A stretch of DNA of 32,148 nucleotides from an uncultured Candidatus Actinomarina sp. (GTDB taxonomy: Bacteria; Actinomycetota; Acidimicrobiia; Actinomarinales; Actinomarinaceae), in NCBI GenBank assembly GCA_902593475.1, contig CACJIM010000009.1:1-32148 (forward strand), read 5' to 3'. The notes beneath the pieces were generated by a model. It searched no databases and was not told where the DNA came from. It was given only the letters and a program-made list of their open reading frames with translations. Shown in pieces: positions 16,923 to 24,917 of this stretch. Position 1 is the stretch's first letter. Each line of letters opens with the position of its first letter. Position numbers and translations under genes: made by a program.

Positions 16923-17825
16923 ATGCAAAATAATCCAAAACATATTGTTCCACGCATAGGCTTAGGAACCTACAATATGGATTCTAAAGAAGCTGAAGAA
17001 ATGACGTATGCCGCTATTGATTATGGGTACAGGCATATAGACACTGCAGCAGTTTATAGAAATGAAGATGGCGTTGGTAGAGCGTTAAACAATATTTTTA
17101 CTGATACAAATCTTAACCGAAGTGATATAACTATAACTACTAAACTTTGGCCTGGTGGCTTGGTAAAAGTTGATAGAGTAAAAAATAATGAAGGCACTAT
17201 CAAGTCATTAGAAAAAAGCCTTAGAAATCTTGATTTAGAATATGTAGATCTATATTTAATTCACTCACCACATGCTAAAGGTAAGAGGTTAGAACAGTGG
17301 GAAACATTAATATCTCAACAAGAAATTGGGAAAATAAAACATATTGGTGTATCTAACTGGGGTATTAATCATCTTGAGGAATTAAAAGAAAAAGGTTATC
17401 CACTTCCAGATGCAAACCAAATAGAGATACACCCATGGTCACAAAAATCTGAACTTGTTGCTTATCTTCAAGAGAATAACATTGATATTATTGCATACAG
17501 CAGTCTTGTACCGCTTTCTACATGGCGTCATAAGGACGGCGAGAATAGTTTAAAAACTGAACAAATGTATAAAGATAGTGAAGATCCAGACTCACCATTT
17601 AAAAAATTAGCCAAAAAATATAACGTCAGTGAAGCTCAAATATTACTTAAGTGGGCACTGCAACTTGGTTATGCAATACTGCCAAAAAGTATACAGATTG
17701 ATCGAATGAAAGATAATTATGATTTAACTTTTAATATAGATCAAGATGACATGCTGTTGATAGACTCATTAGATCGAGGCGGTAGTGTTACCTGGGAATA
17801 CGGAGATCCATTAGCTGTTAAATAA
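16923..17825 (+). CDS. Aldo/keto reductase
   Basis: 300 aa; RIGLGTYNM, YGYRHIDTAAVYRNEDGVGRAL, VDLYLIHSPHAKG, IKHIGVSNWG, ILPKSIQIDRMKDN. Confidence 0.93.
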   Translation: MQNNPKHIVPRIGLGTYNMDSKEAEEMTYAAIDYGYRHIDTAAVYRNEDGVGRALNNIFTDTNLNRSDITITTKLWPGGLVKVDRVKNNEGTIKSLEKSLRNLDLEYVDLYLIHSPHAKGKRLEQWETLISQQEIGKIKHIGVSNWGINHLEELKEKGYPLPDANQIEIHPWSQKSELVAYLQENNIDIIAYSSLVPLSTWRHKDGENSLKTEQMYKDSEDPDSPFKKLAKKYNVSEAQILLKWALQLGYAILPKSIQIDRMKDNYDLTFNIDQDDMLLIDSLDRGGSVTWEYGDPLAVK

Positions 17826-17827
17826 AA

Positions 17828-18076
17828 TTATAAAATTTTAAAATATTTCAATACTCTAATAGCAAAAACAACGATAAGTAAGAAGGCTATAAATGCAGAA
17901 ATTATTTGAACTAAAGTCACATCTGGTGGTAAATGTACAAATGCATAAGGTATAGCGAAAACACTTATTACTAATAATTGAATAATAATTGAAGAAGATT
18001 CATTTTGTTTTGAATCTCCAGATCTATTAAATAAACCTTGTATATACTTTGCTATCGCCGCAAATAAATGTCCCAC
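17828..18076 (-). CDS. Hypothetical membrane protein
   Basis: 82 aa with two hydrophobic segments. Confidence 0.45.
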   Translation of the reverse strand: MGHLFAAIAKYIQGLFNRSGDSKQNESSSIIIQLLVISVFAIPYAFVHLPPDVTLVQIISAFIAFLLIVVFAIRVLKYFKIL

Positions 18077-18182
18077 TAATAATTCCTTAATAATAAAAAC
18101 TGAAAGCTTTTTTTTATTTTAAATCATAAAACACAAAATTTAATGATTTTTAGTAAATAAGAATAACTAATAAGGTTATTGT

Positions 18183-18626
18183 ATGAAAAATATTAAATCA
18201 TTTAATGACTTAGATATCTTAATAACAAGTTTTATGTCTCGTTGGGGTATTACTTTATTGAGATATTCTTTAGGATTAATTTATATATGGTTTGGAATTT
18301 TAAAACCTTTTGGACTCAGTCCTGCACAAGAATTAGTTGAAAATACTGTTTACTGGTTTGAAAATCCTGCAGATTTCGTTCCTATTTTAGGATGGTGGGA
18401 AGTTCTTATTGGATTAACGATGTGTATTAAACCATTAATCAGGATTTCAATTGTTCTTCTTTTCATACAAATGCCTGGAACATTTTTACCCCTAGTACTA
18501 TTTCCTGAAGTATGTTTCACAAGCTTTCCATTTGGATTAACCCTTGAAGGGCAATATATTGTTAAGAATCTAATAATTATTTCTGCAGCTCTTGTTGTTG
18601 GGTCAAGTGTACGAGATAAAAATTAA
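18183..18626 (+). CDS. DoxX-like membrane protein
   Basis: 147 aa; LLRYSLGLIYIWFGILKPFGLSPAQELVENTVYWF ... GWWEVLIGLTMCIKPLIR, four helices. Confidence 0.6.
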   Translation: MKNIKSFNDLDILITSFMSRWGITLLRYSLGLIYIWFGILKPFGLSPAQELVENTVYWFENPADFVPILGWWEVLIGLTMCIKPLIRISIVLLFIQMPGTFLPLVLFPEVCFTSFPFGLTLEGQYIVKNLIIISAALVVGSSVRDKN

Positions 18627-18635
18627 TTTATATTT

Positions 18636-18836
18636 ATGATTTACGTACTAATTATTACAGTTTTAATAATAATTAACTTTACAAATACTATTACAAAGAT
18701 CCAGAACAAAGAATATTTAAGTAGTACAGAAAATTTTATTCTAAATAATTACAAATTGTTATTCGGTAGTATATTTTTACTTTTTTTTATAGCTTTTTGG
18801 AGGTATAGCTGTTTCTTTTTAAGATTTAATTGTTAG
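18636..18836 (+). CDS. Hypothetical small protein with two hydrophobic segments
   Basis: 66-aa ORF 9 nt downstream of the DoxX-like gene, tail overlaps the ndh 3' end by 11 nt. Confidence 0.35.
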   Translation: MIYVLIITVLIIINFTNTITKIQNKEYLSSTENFILNNYKLLFGSIFLLFFIAFWRYSCFFLRFNC

Positions 18837-20085
18837 TTACATTTTTTACATTATTGCGGTAAATTAATCTTGTTCCTCTTTTATTCAAAAAATATGCAAA
18901 AACCCATTCAATTAGAACAATGAATTTAGATTTATAACCAATTAAATAAACTAAGTGGATCAAACTCCAAAAGAGCCATGCAAGTAAACCTGATATTTGA
19001 AACTTGCCAATAACTCCTATAGCCTTAAATCCCCCTACTGTAGCCATCATACCTTTATCACGATAACGAAAAATTTTATTAGTTCTGAGGGGTTTATCAG
19101 ATGTCAATATTTTCGCCAAATATTTACCTTGCTGGATAGCTACTGGAGCTATTCCTGGTAATGGATCCCCATTATTATTTTTATAGTTTGCAGCATCTCC
19201 TATTACATAAATTGAATTACTATTTTTTAATGAAAAATCGTAATCTACTATAACTCTTCCAAATTTATCAACTTCTGTATCTAGTTTTTCAATAAGCGGA
19301 TTAGCTTTGTTGCCAGCAGCCCAAATAATATTATTAGTAGCGTAACTTTCTTTTTCAGTTGTTACTTTGTTATATTCTATATTTAAAACTTTCTCATTCA
19401 ATTTTAAATTGACACCTAACTTTTCTAAGTACTTGCTTGCTTTAGATGATAGAATTTTAGAGTAATCAGGGAGAATATCACTACCAGCTTCAATCAAGTA
19501 AACATTTATATCCTCAATTTTAAAATTTCTATATTCGTTTTTAATATTTTTATAAGCAAGTTCAGCTATCGATCCAGCTAGCTCTACTCCTGTAGGCCCA
19601 CCACCAATAATTACAAAATTTAAATATGAAAGCTTTTTAAAAATATCTTTTTCACTTTCTGCTTTTTCGAAAGCTTTTAAGATATTATCTCTAATATCAA
19701 GAGCATCATTTAAGTTTTTTAATCCGTTGGAGTAAGAGCTCCAATCATCATTACCAAAATATGAAAAGCTAGAACCAACACTGATCAATAATTTATCATA
19801 GTTAATTAAATTTCCACTTTTTAATTGAAGGGACTTGTTTTGCTGATCTATATCAATTACTTCATCAAGAACAATTTGCACATTCTTATCATTTTTGAAT
19901 AAATTTCGGATTGGAACAGTTATATCTGCAGGCGACAAAACAGCTGTAGCTACCTGGTATAAAAGAGGTTGAAAAAGATGGTGGTTAGTTTTATCAACTA
20001 ATATAAAGTTATTTTTACTTTTACGAGCTGCTTTAAGAAAACTTAATCCTCCAAAACCTCCACCAATTATTACAACCTTCTTCAT
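18826..20085 (-). CDS. ndh: Type II NADH dehydrogenase / NAD(P)/FAD-dependent oxidoreductase
   Basis: 419 aa; KKVVIIGGGFGGLSFLKAARK, HHLFQPLLYQVATAVLSPADI, FVIIGGGPTGVELAGSIAELA, IYVIGDAA, GIAPVAIQQGKYLAK. Confidence 0.92.
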   Translation of the reverse strand: MKKVVIIGGGFGGLSFLKAARKSKNNFILVDKTNHHLFQPLLYQVATAVLSPADITVPIRNLFKNDKNVQIVLDEVIDIDQQNKSLQLKSGNLINYDKLLISVGSSFSYFGNDDWSSYSNGLKNLNDALDIRDNILKAFEKAESEKDIFKKLSYLNFVIIGGGPTGVELAGSIAELAYKNIKNEYRNFKIEDINVYLIEAGSDILPDYSKILSSKASKYLEKLGVNLKLNEKVLNIEYNKVTTEKESYATNNIIWAAGNKANPLIEKLDTEVDKFGRVIVDYDFSLKNSNSIYVIGDAANYKNNNGDPLPGIAPVAIQQGKYLAKILTSDKPLRTNKIFRYRDKGMMATVGGFKAIGVIGKFQISGLLAWLFWSLIHLVYLIGYKSKFIVLIEWVFAYFLNKRGTRLIYRNNVKNVTNN

Positions 20086-20225
20086 TAAGTAAATTATATA
20101 TAGAGTTAATGCTTTACATAAAAACTAGATAATATGTTTAATATAATTGCTAATTATTTGCAAAATTATTCCAATTTGCTCAACCTCATTGTTTTTGGTC
20201 CGTAAATGTATTTATACTTATACAA

Positions 20226-21056
20226 ATGAAACGTATCTACACCTTTGGTCACGAACAGGTAGAAAGAAATATAACTGTTGGAGACATATTAGAAAATAAA
20301 AAAAATAATATAAAAATGACTCAAGTTACCGCTGCTAATCAAGAAGAGGCTGAAATAATTGCAAGCCAAGATGTGGATATGATTATTACGGGAAGTGACT
20401 GGTATCAAGATGTTAGAAATGGTGCTCCAAATACGTTTATTACAGCTGCTCTTTTTGCTGGAAGATTTATTACAAATGAAGAAATACTTAGAGGTGCTTT
20501 TGATGTAATGATGGCAGGAGCTGATTCAGTACTAACTCCAAGAAGCTTTGATGTTGTAGAAATGTTAGCAAAAGAAGGTATGCAGGTACAAGGTCATGTA
20601 GGAATGGTTCCTTCAATGGCAACAAAATATGGTGGAATTAGAACTGTTGGTAAAACTGCAGACGAAGCTATAGAGATTCTTAAAGATATGAAAAGACTTG
20701 AAGATGCAGGAGCATTTGGTGCAGAAGTAGAGTGTGTAGCTGAAGATGCATTAAATGAAATTAAAAAACACACTTCCCTAGTTATAAACTCCCTTGGCTC
20801 TGGTTCAGGTGGAGATGTTATGTTTTTATTCTTTGAGGATATTTGTGGTGAAACAGCTGGAATTAAAATGCCAAGGCATGCAAAATCATGGGGAGATGGT
20901 AAAAAAATAAAACATAAATTAAATCAAGAAAGATCAAAAGCCATAAAAGGTTTTAAAGATGATGTTGATTCAGGAAATTTTCCAAATAGCAATCATACAG
21001 TTGAGATGCTTCCTGGAGAAAAAAAAGTTCTACTTGAAAAATTAGACAGTATATAA
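20226..21056 (+). CDS. PanB-like (ketopantoate hydroxymethyltransferase-related) TIM-barrel protein, divergent
   Basis: 276 aa; VQGHVGMVPSMATKYGGIRTVGKTADEAIEILKDMKRLEDAGAFGAEVECV matches the PanB core; canonical N-terminal metal-site motifs not seen. Confidence 0.7.
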   Translation: MKRIYTFGHEQVERNITVGDILENKKNNIKMTQVTAANQEEAEIIASQDVDMIITGSDWYQDVRNGAPNTFITAALFAGRFITNEEILRGAFDVMMAGADSVLTPRSFDVVEMLAKEGMQVQGHVGMVPSMATKYGGIRTVGKTADEAIEILKDMKRLEDAGAFGAEVECVAEDALNEIKKHTSLVINSLGSGSGGDVMFLFFEDICGETAGIKMPRHAKSWGDGKKIKHKLNQERSKAIKGFKDDVDSGNFPNSNHTVEMLPGEKKVLLEKLDSI

Positions 21057-21203
21057 ATGAAAAATTGGCAGAAGCTTGCAGTAGGTTTAGGAATCATTGG
21101 TATAGGATACAACTTTATAATAAGATATGACTCACTACCCTATTATCAATTAATTGCTATTGGAATCGGTTTATATTTTATCTTTAGAAAGTTTAGGAAT
21201 TAA
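21057..21203 (+). CDS. Putative small membrane protein (48 aa)
   Basis: Untracked ORF: MKNWQKLAVGLGIIGIGYNFIIRYDSLPYYQLIAIGIGLYFIFRKFRN; ATG immediately follows the PanB-like stop; 33-nt convergent overlap with the DUF1295 gene. Confidence 0.5.
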   Translation: MKNWQKLAVGLGIIGIGYNFIIRYDSLPYYQLIAIGIGLYFIFRKFRN

Positions 21204-22049
21204 TACAGGAGTATTCCTTTTATAGCGTTGATACTCTTCTAAATGTCCATACCTCTCATCAGCAATTCGTTCAAGTAAATTTACACCACTCATTCGAGTT
21301 AACAAAATATATACAAATACTGGGGATATAAGCGTAGTGTATTCAATACCTGATAACGTATTTAAAGCTATAACAGCAATGCCAGTCCATAGTGTTATCT
21401 CCCCAAAATAATTAGGATGTCTTGATCTTGCCCATAGGCCTGTATGAATAAAGGATTCAGTTGGATTGTTCTCTTTTCTAAATACCCGTTTTTGGTAATC
21501 AGATATAGATTCAATCGTAAATCCAGACAGCCACAACGCCATGCCAACCATTGCTAACACAGGTAGTGTGTTCTCTTCGGGAGATAAGATTGCAATAATA
21601 GCTGCGCATGCAGTTAATGCTACCCAGAGTGCTTGTCCCATCCAGTATTGTAGAAACCAGAAAAAATGTCTTTTTGCTTTTTCAAACCGTATGTCTTTGC
21701 CGTCATTTCTGACTCGTCTAAATAAATAGATTCCAAGTCTTGAAGCCCAGACCATAACGTAAAAATAAATTATTGAATCAATCATAGTTTTATTCTCTAC
21801 AGCAAAATACGCCAGTGATACAGTTGTAACATATGTCAAGCTTCCTACTAAGTCGTAATATTTCTCAGTTTTTAATAGAAAAGAAGGAATAAAAAAGATT
21901 ATCTGAAGTAATACTGCAACAATCAAAATAAACGTAAAGGCATTAATCCCTCTTATCTCAATTTCAATATTTTGACCTGCAAAATTTATTAAACCAATAC
22001 AGATGAGGAAAACTGTAATTGCAATAATATTCTTAATTTGTCTATTCAT
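21171..22049 (-). CDS. DUF1295 family (steroid 5-alpha-reductase-like) membrane protein
   Basis: 292 aa; VWASRLGIYLFRRV, GLWARSRHPNYFGEITLWTGIAV, LLERIADERYGHLEEYQRYKRNTPVLIP. Confidence 0.9.
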   Translation of the reverse strand: MNRQIKNIIAITVFLICIGLINFAGQNIEIEIRGINAFTFILIVAVLLQIIFFIPSFLLKTEKYYDLVGSLTYVTTVSLAYFAVENKTMIDSIIYFYVMVWASRLGIYLFRRVRNDGKDIRFEKAKRHFFWFLQYWMGQALWVALTACAAIIAILSPEENTLPVLAMVGMALWLSGFTIESISDYQKRVFRKENNPTESFIHTGLWARSRHPNYFGEITLWTGIAVIALNTLSGIEYTTLISPVFVYILLTRMSGVNLLERIADERYGHLEEYQRYKRNTPVLIPKLSKDKI

Positions 22050-22122
22050 ATCTAAATTATATACCTGTATTTGGCCTTACTTCTTAAACTAGTTAGGACT
22101 TAACAATATTAATGTATACGGT

Positions 22123-22620
22123 ATGGAAGATAATTATTATGTATCCGGTAACGAAAATAAATTGTTCATAAATTACTTTGATGTGTTGTATTTATTAAAG
22201 ATTGTATTTAAAGAAAATAAGAAATATGAATTTATAGACACTTCTCATGTTGAGTCAATCTGGAATACGATTGAATACAAATATCATAAATTCTGTGTAA
22301 TTAAAGCATTCAAATATGAACTAGGCGGATACGAAGTACAAATAGGCGACGAATATAAAGGTGTTTGCGATGAATTGATTCCAAAAGAAAATTCCAATAT
22401 CACATATAATCCCCTTTCCTATGAAGACAATCCAGATTTTAAAAAATCATATTGGAAGAGAAGAGATAATGCTCTGAACTCTTTTACTGATGGTAACGAA
22501 AACTTGAATGAACATTACTACATTGCAGGTTTTACTGAAAAATTTGATTATGAACAACAGAAAATTCTTGGATTAAATACTCCATATGTGAATTTTGTAA
22601 TTAATAATGATAAAGATTAA
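22123..22620 (+). CDS. Hypothetical protein
   Basis: 165-aa ORF, soluble, no family recognised. Confidence 0.5.
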   Translation: MEDNYYVSGNENKLFINYFDVLYLLKIVFKENKKYEFIDTSHVESIWNTIEYKYHKFCVIKAFKYELGGYEVQIGDEYKGVCDELIPKENSNITYNPLSYEDNPDFKKSYWKRRDNALNSFTDGNENLNEHYYIAGFTEKFDYEQQKILGLNTPYVNFVINNDKD

Positions 22621-22624
22621 TTTG

Positions 22625-22698
22625 TGGGAGATACAAGATTTGAACTTGTGACCCCTTGCGTGTCGAGCAAGTGCTCTGCCGAACTGAGCTAATCTCCC
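22625..22698 (-). tRNA. tRNA-Val (GAC)
   Basis: Minus strand GGGAGAT...GCTCAGTTCGGCAGAGC...CTTGC-TCGACAC-GCAAG...TTCAAAT...ATCTCCC-A; full cloverleaf, CCA not encoded. Confidence 0.93.
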
Positions 22699-22740
22699 GT
22701 ATTTAGAAATATAGCATCATTTAGATTTTTTATAAATTGA

Positions 22741-22944
22741 TTATTTCTCTACAGTTATAATTCTTTTGCCAAACCTGAGAAAAAGCCTCTCAACTATTTC
22801 GATAAGTAGGTTTAGTACCCAAAGTCCTATATATATAGCTAAAAATATTTGTATAAACTGCCACAACACAAACACAATAATTCCGTAAACAAATATCCAT
22901 GTAATTGTAAATTTTAAGGAATATATAGGTGACTGACTATTCAC
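22741..22944 (-). CDS. Small hypothetical membrane protein
   Basis: 67 aa, hydrophobic; overlaps SRAP stop by 1 nt. Confidence 0.5.
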   Translation of the reverse strand: MNSQSPIYSLKFTITWIFVYGIIVFVLWQFIQIFLAIYIGLWVLNLLIEIVERLFLRFGKRIITVEK

Positions 22945-23588
22945 TAAAAAGGAACCTCTTCATATTTTCGTATAAGTGAATCATTATTATTTTTTGGATT
23001 ATTAACTGCCCTGTCCACTTTATGAAATTCTATATCATCATACGTGTAATCTAAAATTTCCGTGTAAATCTCTTCACTTGATATATCGGATACCCAAAGC
23101 TCTCTTTCTTTTTTTGTAAGCAACAATGGTGACCTGTTGTGAATAGTTTGTAGTGAGCTAACTGCCTCTCTTGTAATAATAGAGGTTTCAATATCACCAC
23201 TACTTCTATTCCAATAAAGACCTGCAGCAAACAACAAACTTTCAGAAGTATCAAAAAAATAATATGGTTGTTTGATTCCATCTTCTTCTTTCCACTCGTA
23301 CCATCCAGAGATTGGAATTAAACATCTTGAGTTTTTAAATGCGGAAGTAAATGTTTTTTTCTCAAGTAAAGACTCATAACGTGTATTAAATAGTGGTCTA
23401 GGATTTGATTGTCTCTTTAACCAGTCTGGAAAATATCCCCAGTTGGCAATTACTAAATTATTATCGATTATGCACGGTGCCTGATTCTGTGGTGCTACAT
23501 TAAAATTTTTTTCATATTCGATTTCAGAAACGTTATTTACAAACAACAGTTCATCTTTTGGAATATCAATATAATACCTTCCACACAT
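22944..23588 (-). CDS. SOS response-associated peptidase (SRAP; YedK/HMCES family)
   Basis: 214 aa; MCGRYYID (catalytic Cys2), FNVAPQNQAPCI, FNTRYESL, CLIPISGWYEWK, IHNRSPLLL. Confidence 0.93.
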   Translation of the reverse strand: MCGRYYIDIPKDELLFVNNVSEIEYEKNFNVAPQNQAPCIIDNNLVIANWGYFPDWLKRQSNPRPLFNTRYESLLEKKTFTSAFKNSRCLIPISGWYEWKEEDGIKQPYYFFDTSESLLFAAGLYWNRSSGDIETSIITREAVSSLQTIHNRSPLLLTKKERELWVSDISSEEIYTEILDYTYDDIEFHKVDRAVNNPKNNNDSLIRKYEEVPF

Positions 23589-23592
23589 GTTT

Positions 23593-24264
23593 TTATTGTA
23601 ATAATGATATGTCTATTGTGTCACCATCAGAAAATGTATGGTGTTCTTTCTTATATATAATATGAACATTTTGTTTACCTAAAACACTTAACTTATCATC
23701 ATCTTTTATAAAGTACGTGTCTTTTTCTAAACATAATAATTTGTGCTTGCCTCTGTTTAAAACATTTACAGTACTTGAAATCCATGAGTAAAAATTCTCA
23801 CCATAATGTGGTATAACAATTGTGTTTGGTAAATAATTTAAACCAACTCCTTTAATCATTTTCTCGCCCATTATCATTGCGCCTGCGCTACAACCAGCAA
23901 TGATTCCTCTTTTTTCTATATCTTTTAGTTCTATTGAAAAAACTGTGTCATTTATGGAGTCATACAAATGATTTGGTGAACCCCCGGAAAAGAACACAAA
24001 ATTTGATTTTTTCATTTCATCAATTACATAATCTTGATTTAAATCTTCTCTATTCCTTGCGTCAATATGCTTATGACTAACATTTAAATTCTTGAAATGT
24101 GTTATTGCAAGATTTTCCCAGTAAGAAAGTCTTGCATCAGATTCTTTACCAGCAGCTGTTGAAAATGTTAGTACATATGGAATCTCACCTAAGTAATTTA
24201 AAAGTTTTCTATCGACATTAAGAATAGATGGTAAAAACTCTCCTGAACCTGTTATAGCAATCAT
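23593..24264 (-). CDS. Peptidase S51 / type 1 glutamine amidotransferase-like protein
   Basis: MIAITGSGEFLPSILNVD..., FFSGGSPNHLYDSI, nucleophile elbow AGCSAGAMIMGE. The tracked start at 24384 runs through two tRNA genes; ATG at 24264 used here. Confidence 0.82.
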   Translation of the reverse strand: MIAITGSGEFLPSILNVDRKLLNYLGEIPYVLTFSTAAGKESDARLSYWENLAITHFKNLNVSHKHIDARNREDLNQDYVIDEMKKSNFVFFSGGSPNHLYDSINDTVFSIELKDIEKRGIIAGCSAGAMIMGEKMIKGVGLNYLPNTIVIPHYGENFYSWISSTVNVLNRGKHKLLCLEKDTYFIKDDDKLSVLGKQNVHIIYKKEHHTFSDGDTIDISLLQ

Positions 24265-24270
24265 AATTAT

Positions 24271-24344
24271 TGGAGGCGACGACCGGAATCGAACCGGTGT
24301 ACAAGGTTTTGCAGACCTCTGCGTAGCCACTCCGCCACGTCGCC
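24271..24344 (-). tRNA. tRNA-Cys (GCA), CCA encoded
   Basis: Minus strand GGCGACG...GAGGT-CTGCAAA-ACCTT...ACCGG-TTCGAAT-CCGGT-CGTCGCC-T-CCA. Confidence 0.93.
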
Positions 24345-24350
24345 ATGTAG

Positions 24351-24423
24351 AGCGGAAGACGGGATTTGAACCCGCGGCCTCCACCTTGGCAAGGTGGCGC
24401 TCTGCCAGCTGAGCTACTTCCGC
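24351..24423 (-). tRNA. tRNA-Gly (GCC)
   Basis: Minus strand GCGGAAG...GCTCAGCTGGCAGAGC...CCACC-TTGCCAA-GGTGG...GCGGGTTCAAATCCCGT-CTTCCGC-T. Confidence 0.93.
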
Positions 24424-24460
24424 GTAACTTTTATATTAATAATAGATTTAAATAATAAAA

Positions 24461-24904
24461 TTAATTTTTTCCTGTTGAACCAAATCCACCTGTTGACCTA
24501 TCAGATATATCCAACTCTTCAACTTTTTCAAATAAAATATTCCCTGTAGTAATAGTTACTAATTGAGCAACTCTTTCATTTTGCGACACGGTATACACTT
24601 CATTTGAATAATTCATTAGTGGAACCATAAGCTCACCTGTATATCCTGGATCGATTAGACCTGGAGCATTAATTGGAGCAACAAGGTTTTTAGTAGCTAA
24701 TCCTGATCTTGGTAAAACAAACCCTCCAACATTTTTTGGTAATTGAATTGCTATACCTAAATTTACAAGTACAACTTTTTGCGGTTCGATAATATACTCT
24801 TCATCTGAATATAGGTCGTAACCGATGTCATCCTCATGGCTTTTGCTAGGTATTTTGGCAAATTCATTAAGAATCTTTATTTTTATATTAAAATTATTTT
24901 GCAG
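24461..24904 (-). CDS. dut: dUTP diphosphatase, apparent CTG start
   Basis: Hand translation from the TAA at 24461: ...KIPSKSHEDDIGYDLYS...VLPRSGLATKN...GLIDPGYTGELMVPLMN...ERVAQLV...RSTGGFGSTGKN; dUTPase motifs including C-terminal motif V. Absent from the ORF track because no in-frame ATG/GTG/TTG precedes motif I; CTG at 24902-24904 lies 5 nt after GAAAGGG. Confidence 0.85.
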   Translation of the reverse strand: MQNNFNIKIKILNEFAKIPSKSHEDDIGYDLYSDEEYIIEPQKVVLVNLGIAIQLPKNVGGFVLPRSGLATKNLVAPINAPGLIDPGYTGELMVPLMNYSNEVYTVSQNERVAQLVTITTGNILFEKVEELDISDRSTGGFGSTGKN

Positions 24905-24917
24905 TGGTACCCTTTCA

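Noticed and set aside
24265-24384. N-terminal 40 aa of tracked ORF 23593..24384
   Set aside because: MEAAGSNPVFRSTWRRGG... is translation through tRNA-Gly and tRNA-Cys; the real start is the ATG at 24264
24351-24423. Initially read as tRNA-Ala(GGC)
   Set aside because: Anticodon loop re-read on the correct strand is TTGCCAA, i.e. GCC = Gly
24825-24917. N-terminal 31 aa of tracked ORF 24825..25988 (hydrophobic, signal-like)
   Set aside because: It is antisense to dut coding sequence; the hydrophobicity is a by-product of the complementary strand
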